From NCBI GenBank assembly GCA_000435535.1, contig FR884562.1, positions 1 through 20,490 of the forward strand: a DNA stretch of 20,490 bases. The letters run 5' to 3'. This DNA is from Clostridium sp. CAG:575. GTDB taxonomy: Bacteria > Bacillota > Clostridia > TANB77 > CAG-508. Position numbers and translations under genes: made by a program. This document shows positions 14,009 to 20,490 of the stretch, one piece after another; the first letter of the stretch is position 1, and each line of letters starts with the position of its first letter. The notes beneath the pieces were generated by a model that worked only from the letters and a program-made list of their open reading frames with translations, searched no databases and was not told the origin of the DNA.

Positions 14009-14560
14009 ATGAAAATATTAGTAATATCAGATATCCATGGTTCAGGATACTATGGAGAAAAAATAAAAGAAATAAATGAAAGAGAAAAGCCAGAAAAGAT
14101 AATATTATTAGGAGATTTGTATTATCATGGTCCAAGAAATGAACTAAGTCAAGAATATAATCCAATGAAAGTTGCAGAAATACTAAACTCCCTAAAAGAT
14201 AAATTATTGGTTGTAAGAGGAAATTGTGATGCAGAAGTTGATGAAACAATATCAGAATTTAAATTTGAAGATCATATTCTAAAAGAAATAAATGGAAAGA
14301 AATTTTATTTTACACATGGTAACAAATATAATATAGAAAATATTCCATATGATGATTTTGATATTATGATATATGGCCATATTCATCAAGGATTTATTCA
14401 AAAAAAAGAAAATTTTATTTTTGCAAATCCAGGTTCAATCTCTCTACCAAAGTGCAACACAGAGCATAGTTATATAATAATAGATGATAACAAAATTATT
14501 TTAAAGGATTTAGATGGAACAAAATTACAAGAATGCATATATGTAGAGGATGAAAAATAA
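14009..14560 (+). CDS. yfcE: YfcE-type metallophosphodiesterase
   Basis: This predicted cytosolic two-metal phosphodiesterase hydrolyses phosphodiester bonds; the physiological substrate of the YfcE family is not settled. The start at 14009 (MKILVISDIHG) is chosen over ATG 13997 because it is the family's usual N-terminus and the upstream AAAGGA would be too close to 13997. The 183-residue protein has the full calcineurin-like metal set: D8 and H10 in SDIHG, D36 in LLGDLYYHG, N72 in RGNCD with D74, H103 in THGN, and H124 and H126 in YGHIH. Length and motif order match YfcE. It is preceded by its own promoter and a leader hairpin. The YdcF-like gene follows 44 bases later with no clear terminator between, so they may share an mRNA. 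Confidence 0.92.
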   Translation: MKILVISDIHGSGYYGEKIKEINEREKPEKIILLGDLYYHGPRNELSQEYNPMKVAEILNSLKDKLLVVRGNCDAEVDETISEFKFEDHILKEINGKKFYFTHGNKYNIENIPYDDFDIMIYGHIHQGFIQKKENFIFANPGSISLPKCNTEHSYIIIDDNKIILKDLDGTKLQECIYVEDEK

Positions 14561-14604
14561 AAAGTTTTAAATAACAAATTCAATTCTGTAGTGGAAGGAT
14601 AAAG

Positions 14605-15333
14605 ATGAATATAAAATCAATAGAAAAAGAATTAAAGATAATATGGGATTATATGGTACTTGACGAAGATTTTCCAAAATGTGATTTAATAATAGGATGT
14701 GGATGTCAAAGTTTAACTATACCTATTACATGTGCAAATTTGTATAAACAAGGGTATGCAGACAAAATTATTTTTGCTGGAGGACTAGGAAAAATAACAA
14801 AATATCATTTTAAAAAAGCAGAAGCGGAGATGTATAAAGAAATTGCTATACAAGAAGGAGTACCTGAAGAAAAAATATGGATTGAAAATAAATCAACAAA
14901 TACAGGAGATAATTTTAGATTTTCTAAAAAAATAATAGATGAAGAAAATTGGAATATAAAAAATATTTTAATTGTTCATAATAAATTTTCCGAGAGAAGA
15001 ACATTAAGTGCAGCCAAAGCAATTATAAAAGATAAAGAATTATATATTACATCTGCAAAAGTTTCTTTTGATGATTTTATACAAAGCCTACAAAATAAAG
15101 AAGAAAAAAGAATTATAAAAATTGTTTCATCAATGGTTGGAGATATTCAAAGAATGATAATTTTTCCACAATTTGGATGGCAAATAAAACAAGAAGTACC
15201 ACAAGAAGTACAAAATGCATACAGAAAATTAAAAAGTATGGGGTTTGATGAATTTGTAATAAGCAAAGAAAAAATTAAACAAGAAATAGAAAAATATGGA
15301 ATTATAGAAAAAGAGCCAATATTATGGGATTAA
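14605..15333 (+). CDS. YdcF/DUF218 family protein
   Basis: This 242-residue protein belongs to the DUF218 (YdcF/SanA/ElyC) fold: DLIIGCGCQSLTIPITCANLY, then YADKIIFAGGLGK, EGVPEEKIWIENKSTNTGDNFRFS and ILIVHNKFSERRTL, in the family order. The NTGDN segment carries the conserved TxxN-type residues. There is no membrane anchor, so it is a cytosolic YdcF-like form, unlike envelope-linked SanA or ElyC. YdcF binds S-adenosylmethionine in E. coli, but the biochemical role is unknown. The ribosome binding site GGAAGGAT is just upstream. It ends 4 bases from the stop of the convergent radical SAM gene, and a shared inverted repeat covers both stops. Confidence 0.85.
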   Translation: MNIKSIEKELKIIWDYMVLDEDFPKCDLIIGCGCQSLTIPITCANLYKQGYADKIIFAGGLGKITKYHFKKAEAEMYKEIAIQEGVPEEKIWIENKSTNTGDNFRFSKKIIDEENWNIKNILIVHNKFSERRTLSAAKAIIKDKELYITSAKVSFDDFIQSLQNKEEKRIIKIVSSMVGDIQRMIIFPQFGWQIKQEVPQEVQNAYRKLKSMGFDEFVISKEKIKQEIEKYGIIEKEPILWD

Positions 15334-15351
15334 AATCCTAGTAATATTGGC
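15315..15351. terminator. Inverted repeat across two convergent stop codons
   Basis: GCCAATATTA (15315-15324) pairs with TAATATTGGC (15342-15351), and GGAT (15327-15330) with ATCC (15335-15338). The repeat includes the last codons and stops of both genes. It lacks a T tail on either strand, so its role as a bidirectional terminator is only likely. Confidence 0.5.
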
Positions 15352-16300
15352 CTTGGTATAAATCTTGAGTTGCTAAAATTTTATCAAAACCGTTCAAAAC
15401 CCATTTTTTATGCAAATTCCATTCTGGTGCAACTAATAAATCTTTTGGAGCATCACCTGAAATTCGATGTATTATAAAATTAGGATTTAAATGAGTTATT
15501 ATATATGTTAAAGATTCTAAATAATAATCAAGAGTAATTGGTTCATATTTTTTTTCAAAATACAATTTGGCTAGAGCTGTATTTTTAACAATATAAGTTG
15601 AATGAATTTTTACTCCCTGAATAGTATGTATGTTAATAAAGTTCACAGTATTTTGTATATCAGAAAATGTTTCTAAAGGAAGCCCAACCATTATATGTGC
15701 AACTATATCAATACCATATTTATTTAAGATATCAACAGCTACAGTAAATTGACTAGAAGAATAGCCTCTGTTAATAAAATTTCCAATTGTATCATTAGAA
15801 GTCTGTAAACCTAATTCAACACAAACATAATATTTATTTTTATATGAAGCAAGTAATTTTGCAATTTCTTCATTAATACAATCTGGTCTAGTTGCAATTT
15901 CTAAACCAACAATTCTATCATCAATTAAAGCTGCATCATACTTAGATTTTAAATTTTCTATAGAGTCATAGGTATTAGTAAAATTTTGAAAATAAGCAAT
16001 AAATTTATTAGCACGTTTACTTCTATAGCTATCAAAGTAATCTTTAACTTGTTTACTAATATATTCAGTTATAGATAGTGGGCTAGAGCTTGACTTACAA
16101 CAATTAGAAGAATTATTAATATTACAAGCAATTAATTCACCAGAACCTTGTTCACTACAAAAAATACATCCACCAGAAGAGATAGTGCCATCTCTGTTAG
16201 GACAGGTAAAACCACCATCAATGCAAATTTTTAGAGTTCTTTCTCCAAATTTTTCTTTCAAATATCTATTTAAATGTTTATATCTTTCTTTTTCTTCCAT
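15338..16300 (-). CDS. TIGR01212-family radical SAM protein (YhcC/YtqA-like)
   Basis: This 320-residue radical SAM enzyme starts MEEKERYKHLNRYLKEKFGE, the usual N-terminus of the E. coli YhcC / B. subtilis YtqA family. The frame stays open further upstream to 16804, but that part runs over mgtA and the promoter region and is rejected. The cluster cysteines are C33, C45 and C48 (TCPNRDGTISSGGCIFC), the unusual CX11CX2C spacing of this Elp3-related family. Downstream come GLEIATRPDCI, a VELGLQT strand and AHIMVGLPLET, typical of the radical SAM barrel. The reaction is not known. Its promoter (16310-16338) places the transcription start within a few bases of the ATG, and no ribosome binding site is visible, so the mRNA may be nearly leaderless. 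Confidence 0.92.
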   Translation of the reverse strand: MEEKERYKHLNRYLKEKFGERTLKICIDGGFTCPNRDGTISSGGCIFCSEQGSGELIACNINNSSNCCKSSSSPLSITEYISKQVKDYFDSYRSKRANKFIAYFQNFTNTYDSIENLKSKYDAALIDDRIVGLEIATRPDCINEEIAKLLASYKNKYYVCVELGLQTSNDTIGNFINRGYSSSQFTVAVDILNKYGIDIVAHIMVGLPLETFSDIQNTVNFINIHTIQGVKIHSTYIVKNTALAKLYFEKKYEPITLDYYLESLTYIITHLNPNFIIHRISGDAPKDLLVAPEWNLHKKWVLNGFDKILATQDLYQGQYY

Positions 16301-16309
16301 AATGGTTAC

Positions 16310-16338
16310 AGTATAGCAAAAAAAGGCAAATGAGACAA
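16310..16338 (-). promoter_or_regulatory. Minus-strand promoter of the radical SAM gene
   Basis: On the minus strand TTGTCT (16338-16333), 17 bases, TATACT (16315-16310). The ATG is only 10 bases past the -10, so almost no leader is left. The -35 overlaps one arm of the TGAGACAA inverted repeat. Confidence 0.65.
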
Positions 16339-16384
16339 GTGGGACAATCAAAATTTGTCTCATATATTTGTCAATCTTGTCAAT
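16331..16384. repeat. Cluster of GACAA/TTGTC motifs between divergent promoters
   Basis: TGAGACAA (16331-16338) and TTGTCTCA (16355-16362) form an inverted repeat. GGGACAAT lies between them, and a direct repeat TTGTCAAT occurs at 16368-16375 and 16377-16384. That makes five GACAA/TTGTC copies in 54 bases, overlapping the -35 of the radical SAM gene and upstream of mgtA. A repressor site is plausible but unproven. Confidence 0.45.
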
Positions 16385-16427
16385 GTGATGAAAAATTAAT
16401 AGAAAAACTTTAAAAATTTCAAAAAAG

Positions 16428-16436
16428 TGATATAAT
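16428..16436 (+). promoter_or_regulatory. Extended -10 promoter of mgtA
   Basis: TG (16428-16429), one base, TATAAT (16431-16436), with only a weak -35. The leader to ATG 16503 is about 60 bases, A-rich, with no riboswitch-like structure. Confidence 0.55.
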
Positions 16437-16502
16437 ACAACCATAAAGCAAAACTTACAAAAAATAAAAAACACAACCAAATAAAAAAGGAAAGTGATAC
16501 AA

Positions 16503-19124
16503 ATGATACAACTATTTGAAATTAAGAAGAAAGTAAAACAGATGAAAAATACAGATAAAGAACTGCTAGAAAAATACACAGAAACATCAAAGAAAAGCAA
16601 AGAAGAAATCCTAAAACAATACAATACAAAAGAAGAAGGACTAACACAAAAAGAATACGAAAAAAGGTATGAAAAAAACGGACCAAACATAGTAGTAAAA
16701 AATGAAAAAAAGAGTTGGCTAGAATTTTTTATAAAATCATTTAATGACAAATTTATATATATATTATTTTTGCTAGCAATCATAGATTTTGTATTAGCTG
16801 ACAAGTTAGGAGCAGGAATAATATTAGGAATAGCAGTAGTAAGTGCATTTATAAAATTTTGTCAGAATTATTCAACATACAAATTTAATCAAAAGCTGAA
16901 AGCACAAATATATTCCAGTACAAATGTAGTAAGAAACGGAAAAGAAAAAGAAGTAAAAGTTGAAAATATAGCAATAGGTGACATCATTAAATTAAATGCA
17001 GGGTCAATAATACCAGCAGATATAATACTAATTGAAAGCAAAGATTTATTTTTGAATCAGTCAGTATTTACAGGTGAAAGTGTATTAGTTGAAAAGGCAA
17101 CAACACCAAATGAACCAAAAGGAATATTTGATATCAACAACATATGTCTAATGGGCTCAAGTGTAGTTAGTGGAAGCGGAACAGCAGTTGTGATACAAAC
17201 AGGATTTGATACATATTTAGGAAGAATGAGCAAAGAAATAGATAACAAAAAAGAGATAACAAACTTTGAAAAAGGAATGAATAACATCACAAAACTACTA
17301 ATAAAATATATGATAGTAGTATCAATAGCAGTATTTGTAATATATGCATTCATAAGACATAATATGATGGAAGCATTACTATTTGCACTATCAGTAGCAG
17401 TTGGAATAACACCAAGTATGTTACCAATGATAGTAAATGTAAATTTAACAAAAGGAAGCAAAACACTAGCAAAAAAGAAAACACTAGTAAAAAACATACA
17501 ATCAATTCAAAACTTAGGGGCAATAGACATCTTATGCACAGACAAAACAGGAACATTAACACAAGATAAAATAACATTGCAAAAATACATAAATGTAATG
17601 GGAGAAGAAGATTTAGACATATTAAAATATGCATATTTAAATAGTTATTATGGAACAGGAATAAAAAACCTAGTTGATAAAGCAGTAATAGCATATGGAA
17701 ATCAACACAAAATAAAACAAGTTCTAAAGGAATATGAAAAAGTAGACGAAATACCATTTGACTATACAAGAAAAAGAATGAGTGTTGTTGTAAAAAGTGA
17801 AGACGGCTACAGAATGCTAACAAAGGGTGCAATAGAAGAAATTTTAAAATGTTGCAAAGAAGTAAAATATAAAGACGAGATAATTCCAATAACAGAAGAT
17901 TTAGTAAAGCAAATTGAAGTAAATGCGAATAATTTATCAAATATTGGAATGCAAGTAATTGCATTAGCTACCAAAAAAGAATATCCTGGTGTTAATGTGT
18001 TTAACAGTAGTGATGAAAGTGAAATGACATTTGTAGGATATGTTGCATTTTTAGATCCACCAAAAAAAGACGTAAAGAAAACAATAAATGATTTAAGAAA
18101 AATTGGCGTAAAAACAAAAATTTTAACAGGTGATAATGCATATGCAACTAAAAATATATGTAACACAGTAGGGTTAAGGTCTGATAAAATAATTACAGGA
18201 ATAGAGCTAGACCAAATGTCAGACGAAGAATTAGAAAAGATAGTAGAAGAAGTTGATGTATTTGCAAGATTAAATCCATTACAAAAAGAAAGAGTTGTAA
18301 ACACATATAAGAAAAATGGGCACGTAGTAGGATATATGGGGGATGGTGTAAATGATGCACCATCGCTACATACAGCAGATGTAGGAATTTGTGTAGACTC
18401 TGCAACAGATATAGCAAAAGAAGCAAGTGATATAATCTTACTTGAAAAAAGTTTACAAGTTATATATGATGGAGTAATAGAAGGTAGAAAAGTATATGGA
18501 AATATCATAAAATATATGAAAATGGCATTAAGTTCAGACTTCGGAGATGTATTCAGTATACTAATAGCAAGCATCTTTTTACCATTTTTGCCACTATTAC
18601 CAATACAAATGTTGATACAAGACTTTTTATATGACATATCACAAATAGCAATTCCATATGATGATGTAGACAAAGAATTTTTGGAAAAACCACGAAAATG
18701 GGATACAAAAGGACTTGGCAAATTCATGAATGTAATGGGAATTACAAGTTCAATAACAGATGTAATAGCATTTGTAGTATTTTGGTTTGTATTTGGATAT
18801 AACAGTGTAGATAAGCAATCTTGGTTCCAAACAGCATGGTTTGTAGAGTGTTTAATAAGTGAAACAATGATAATTCATTATGTTAGAACTGCAAAAATGC
18901 CATTTATAGAATCAAGAGCAAATAAATTTTTAACTATATCAACATTAGTAACAATTGCAGGAACAATAATAACACCAATAGTATTACACAATATTGGAAC
19001 ATTTAACTTTGAAATTTTACCAGGAAAATATTATGTGTTTGTTGTATTATTACTTATAATATATACTGTACTTGTTCAAAGTATTAAGAAAGTATATATT
19101 AGGAAAAATGGAGAGTGGCTATAA
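16503..19124 (+). CDS. mgtA: MgtA-type magnesium-translocating P-type ATPase
   Basis: This 873-residue P3B-type ATPase should import Mg2+ at the cytoplasmic membrane using ATP. ATG 16503 is preferred over GTG 16494 because AAGGAAAGTGA would be too close to the GTG. Motifs in order: TGES (190-193) in the actuator domain, the membrane segment GITPSMLPMI (MgtA usually has TPEMLPMI), DKTGTLT with phosphorylated D347, KGAIEEIL in the nucleotide-binding domain, LTGDN, and GDGVNDAP (613-620). The C-terminal membrane part has LLPIQMLIQDFLYDISQIAIP, KPRKWD and AWFVECLISETMIIHYVRT, which are characteristic of MgtA/MgtB. It is transcribed divergently from the radical SAM gene, with a motif cluster between that may be an operator. 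A weak hairpin terminator follows. Confidence 0.93.
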   Translation: MIQLFEIKKKVKQMKNTDKELLEKYTETSKKSKEEILKQYNTKEEGLTQKEYEKRYEKNGPNIVVKNEKKSWLEFFIKSFNDKFIYILFLLAIIDFVLADKLGAGIILGIAVVSAFIKFCQNYSTYKFNQKLKAQIYSSTNVVRNGKEKEVKVENIAIGDIIKLNAGSIIPADIILIESKDLFLNQSVFTGESVLVEKATTPNEPKGIFDINNICLMGSSVVSGSGTAVVIQTGFDTYLGRMSKEIDNKKEITNFEKGMNNITKLLIKYMIVVSIAVFVIYAFIRHNMMEALLFALSVAVGITPSMLPMIVNVNLTKGSKTLAKKKTLVKNIQSIQNLGAIDILCTDKTGTLTQDKITLQKYINVMGEEDLDILKYAYLNSYYGTGIKNLVDKAVIAYGNQHKIKQVLKEYEKVDEIPFDYTRKRMSVVVKSEDGYRMLTKGAIEEILKCCKEVKYKDEIIPITEDLVKQIEVNANNLSNIGMQVIALATKKEYPGVNVFNSSDESEMTFVGYVAFLDPPKKDVKKTINDLRKIGVKTKILTGDNAYATKNICNTVGLRSDKIITGIELDQMSDEELEKIVEEVDVFARLNPLQKERVVNTYKKNGHVVGYMGDGVNDAPSLHTADVGICVDSATDIAKEASDIILLEKSLQVIYDGVIEGRKVYGNIIKYMKMALSSDFGDVFSILIASIFLPFLPLLPIQMLIQDFLYDISQIAIPYDDVDKEFLEKPRKWDTKGLGKFMNVMGITSSITDVIAFVVFWFVFGYNSVDKQSWFQTAWFVECLISETMIIHYVRTAKMPFIESRANKFLTISTLVTIAGTIITPIVLHNIGTFNFEILPGKYYVFVVLLLIIYTVLVQSIKKVYIRKNGEWL

Positions 19125-19129
19125 AAGAT

Positions 19130-19163
19130 TTACTTTGTGAAAGTAATAGTTTATTTATTTTTA
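19130..19163 (+). terminator. Probable terminator of mgtA
   Basis: TTACTTT (19130-19136) and AAAGTAA (19140-19146) form a perfect but AT-only 7-bp stem with a GTG loop, followed by a T-rich stretch. Confidence 0.5.
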
Positions 19164-19194
19164 TAATGGTCCATACAAATCACATCAAAATAAA

Positions 19195-19222
19195 TTACTA
19201 ATTTCATATAGTAAATTATAAT
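19195..19222 (+). promoter_or_regulatory. Possible promoter of the hexapeptide-repeat gene
   Basis: TATAAT (19217-19222) with TTACTA (19195-19200) 16 bases upstream. The -10 is perfect and the -35 is weak. The DNA is so AT-rich that chance matches are common. Confidence 0.3.
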
Positions 19223-19292
19223 ATAGTAGTTTATATTATTAAAAGTAAAAATTAGAGTCCAATATAAAAAACTTATAAAAAAGGAGAAGAAA

Positions 19293-19958
19293 ATGGAAGA
19301 GTGTAAAATAAAAAATTTATATAATTTAGAAGAAACAATTGCAACTAAAATATTTGAAGGAGTTGAATATCCATGGGAAGTTCTACCTAAAATAGGAGAC
19401 TTTATAATTGAATTAGGTAATTCTTTAAGTTTAGATGAATATGATAAAATAGGAGAAGATATATGGATTGCTAAAACAGCAACAGTAGCACCAACCGCAT
19501 ATATAAAAGGACCTGCAATAATAGGAAAAAATGCAGAAATTAGACATTGTGCATTTATACGTGGAAAAGCAATAGTTGGAGAAGGTGCAGTAGTAGGAAA
19601 TTCAACAGAATTAAAAAATGTTATATTATTTAACAAAGTACAAGTACCACACTATAATTATGTAGGAGATTCTATATTAGGATATAAAGCACATATGGGA
19701 GCAGGTTCAATTACATCAAATGTAAAATCAGATAAAAAGTTAGTAATAGTAAAGAGCGAAAACGAAAGAATAGAAACAGGATTAAAAAAATTCGGAGCAA
19801 TGCTTGGCGATGAAGTAGAAGTGGGATGTGGATCTGTCTTAAACCCAGGAACAGTTATTGGAAAAAAATCAAATATTTACCCATTATCATCAGTAAGAAA
19901 AGTAGTACCAGCTAATAGTATATATAAAAATCAAAATGAAATAGTAGAAAAAATTTAA
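19293..19958 (+). CDS. GlmU-like left-handed beta-helix (hexapeptide repeat) protein
   Basis: This 221-residue protein consists mainly of left-handed beta-helix hexapeptide repeats (IWIAKTATVAPTAYIKGPAIIG and onward) and resembles the acetyltransferase half of GlmU without the uridylyltransferase half. VPHYNYVGDSILG corresponds to the GlmU segment holding the catalytic histidine, and GAGSITSNVKSDKK to the GAGT(I)TxN region. The C-terminal coils (VGCGSVLNPGTVIGKKSNIYP) complete the helix. The first 60 residues are a short helical extension. It is therefore a probable sugar or nucleotide-sugar acyltransferase acting in the cytoplasm; the substrate cannot be read. AAGGAG lies 7 bases before the ATG. 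Stand-alone proteins of this type are often labelled UDP-GlcNAc pyrophosphorylase, which would be misleading because no nucleotidyltransferase domain is present. Confidence 0.85.
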   Translation: MEECKIKNLYNLEETIATKIFEGVEYPWEVLPKIGDFIIELGNSLSLDEYDKIGEDIWIAKTATVAPTAYIKGPAIIGKNAEIRHCAFIRGKAIVGEGAVVGNSTELKNVILFNKVQVPHYNYVGDSILGYKAHMGAGSITSNVKSDKKLVIVKSENERIETGLKKFGAMLGDEVEVGCGSVLNPGTVIGKKSNIYPLSSVRKVVPANSIYKNQNEIVEKI

Positions 19959-19975
19959 AAATAATTCAACTTTAG

Positions 19976-20120
19976 TATTCAAGTTCCTCATAATTTAATT
20001 TTTTATTTATTTTCGAGTTCTCCCAATGATACTGTAAAAATGCCTTGCATTTAACAGTATTCATTGGTCCCCACGACACTCTCAGATAAATAAAAAATTA
20101 AATTATGAGGAACTTGAATA
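19976..20120. mobile_element. 145-bp hairpin element with 35-bp perfect terminal inverted repeats (MITE-like)
   Basis: Bases 19976-20010 are the exact reverse complement of 20086-20120. The outer ends read TA-TTCAAG and CTTGAA-TA, so the repeat is bordered by TA, the duplication typical of IS630/Tc1-mariner elements. The middle (20023-20067) folds further: CCAATGATACTGT pairs with ACAGTAT-TCATTGG with one bulge, and AAATGC with GCATTT around CTT. No protein is encoded. It lies between the hexapeptide gene and the flavoprotein gene and could also end transcription. It may be a MITE or a structured RNA gene. I see no second copy in the window. Confidence 0.65.
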
Positions 20121-20172
20121 TAATTTTATAAGAATATCAAAATAATTTTTTTTATAAGTTAGGAGAGATGTT

Positions 20173-20490
20173 ATGAAAGTTATTTTAGTAAATGGAAGTC
20201 CACATGAAAAAGGATGTACATATACAGCACTAACAGAAGTACAAAAAACATTAGAAAAAAATAGCATAGAAACAGAAATATTTTGGATTGGAAATAAAGC
20301 AATTTCTGGATGTCTAGGATGCGGACATTGCTTAGAAACCAATCGCTGTATTATCCAGGATAGTGTTAATGACTTTTTAGAAAAAGTAGAAGCAACAGAT
20401 GGATTTATATTTGGAACTCCAGTGCATTTTGCGTCAGGAAGTGGAATGATTACATCATTTATGGATAGAGTATTTTATGGCAGAAGAAAA
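20173..20490 (+). CDS. Flavodoxin-fold NAD(P)H-dependent FMN reductase, 5' part
   Basis: The gene starts at ATG 20173 after a clear AGGAGAG ribosome binding site and is still open after 106 codons at the window end. MKVILVNGSPHEKGCTYTAL is the FMN phosphate-binding loop of the NADPH-dependent FMN reductase / iron-sulfur flavoprotein superfamily. CLGCGHCLETNRC carries four cysteines in a CxxCxxC-type arrangement, as in iron-sulfur flavoproteins and related oxidoreductases. TPVHFASGSGMITSFMDRVF is the second FMN-contacting region. The likely role is electron transfer with FMN, possibly in oxygen or quinone detoxification. The C-terminal half is outside the window. CGC is used here for arginine (in TNRC), which shows that other CGN codons are read normally. 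Confidence 0.85.
   Translation, partial: MKVILVNGSPHEKGCTYTALTEVQKTLEKNSIETEIFWIGNKAISGCLGCGHCLETNRCIIQDSVNDFLEKVEATDGFIFGTPVHFASGSGMITSFMDRVFYGRRK

Noticed and set aside
16301..16804. Longer N-terminus for the radical SAM protein
   Set aside because: The extension is low-complexity, overlaps mgtA and its promoter, and the family starts at MEEKERY.
17057..18727. Long minus-strand open frames opposite mgtA
   Set aside because: They are low-complexity shadows of a clearly conserved plus-strand gene.

Overview
The window is very AT-rich DNA (long A/T runs, AGA-dominated arginine usage, GGAGG-type ribosome binding sites). Its gene style and content (comM-dprA-yraN, MgtA, YfcE, GlmU-like hexapeptide protein) point to a low-GC Bacillota, most likely an uncultured gut-type Clostridia. 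I cannot name a species.

Bases 1 to about 10430 look like the right-hand end of an integrated mobile element carrying defence cargo. In order they hold: the 3' end of a DnaC/IstB-like helicase loader; a terminator and a run of five tight hairpins; an unrecognised gene with two related HTH-like halves; a single-chain restriction-modification protein (nuclease, N6-adenine methyltransferase and two target-recognition domains); a GIY-YIG/DUF4357 nuclease; an HTH-Fic protein; a large SF1 helicase with an unrecognised N-terminus; and a small convergent hypothetical gene. The element ends at an integrase-tail-like remnant and a 44-nt piece of the 3' half of initiator tRNA-fMet, which I read as the displaced attachment site.

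From about 10440 the sequence is chromosomal: comM, dprA and yraN (DNA uptake and recombination), yfcE, a YdcF/DUF218 protein, a convergent radical SAM protein of the YhcC/YtqA family, divergent mgtA, a GlmU-like hexapeptide protein, a 145-nt perfectly inverted-repeat element that looks like a MITE, and the start of a flavodoxin-fold reductase running off the end.

The main discovery candidate is in comM and dprA. Both read as full-length, well-conserved proteins only if the ribosome moves +1 at three places (11438, 11655, 12651). At all three the extra base is a C directly before a GGN glycine codon, so the incoming frame presents CGG exactly there. Reading every gene by eye, I found no other in-frame CGG codon in the window, although CGG occurs out of frame 28 times within genes. 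CGA, CGC and CGT are used as arginine codons. This fits a genome in which CGG has no normal tRNA and CGGN is read as glycine by +1 frameshifting or four-base decoding, perhaps gating competence proteins. Sequencing error and gene decay are the alternatives; the pattern argues against both, but reads and relatives must decide.
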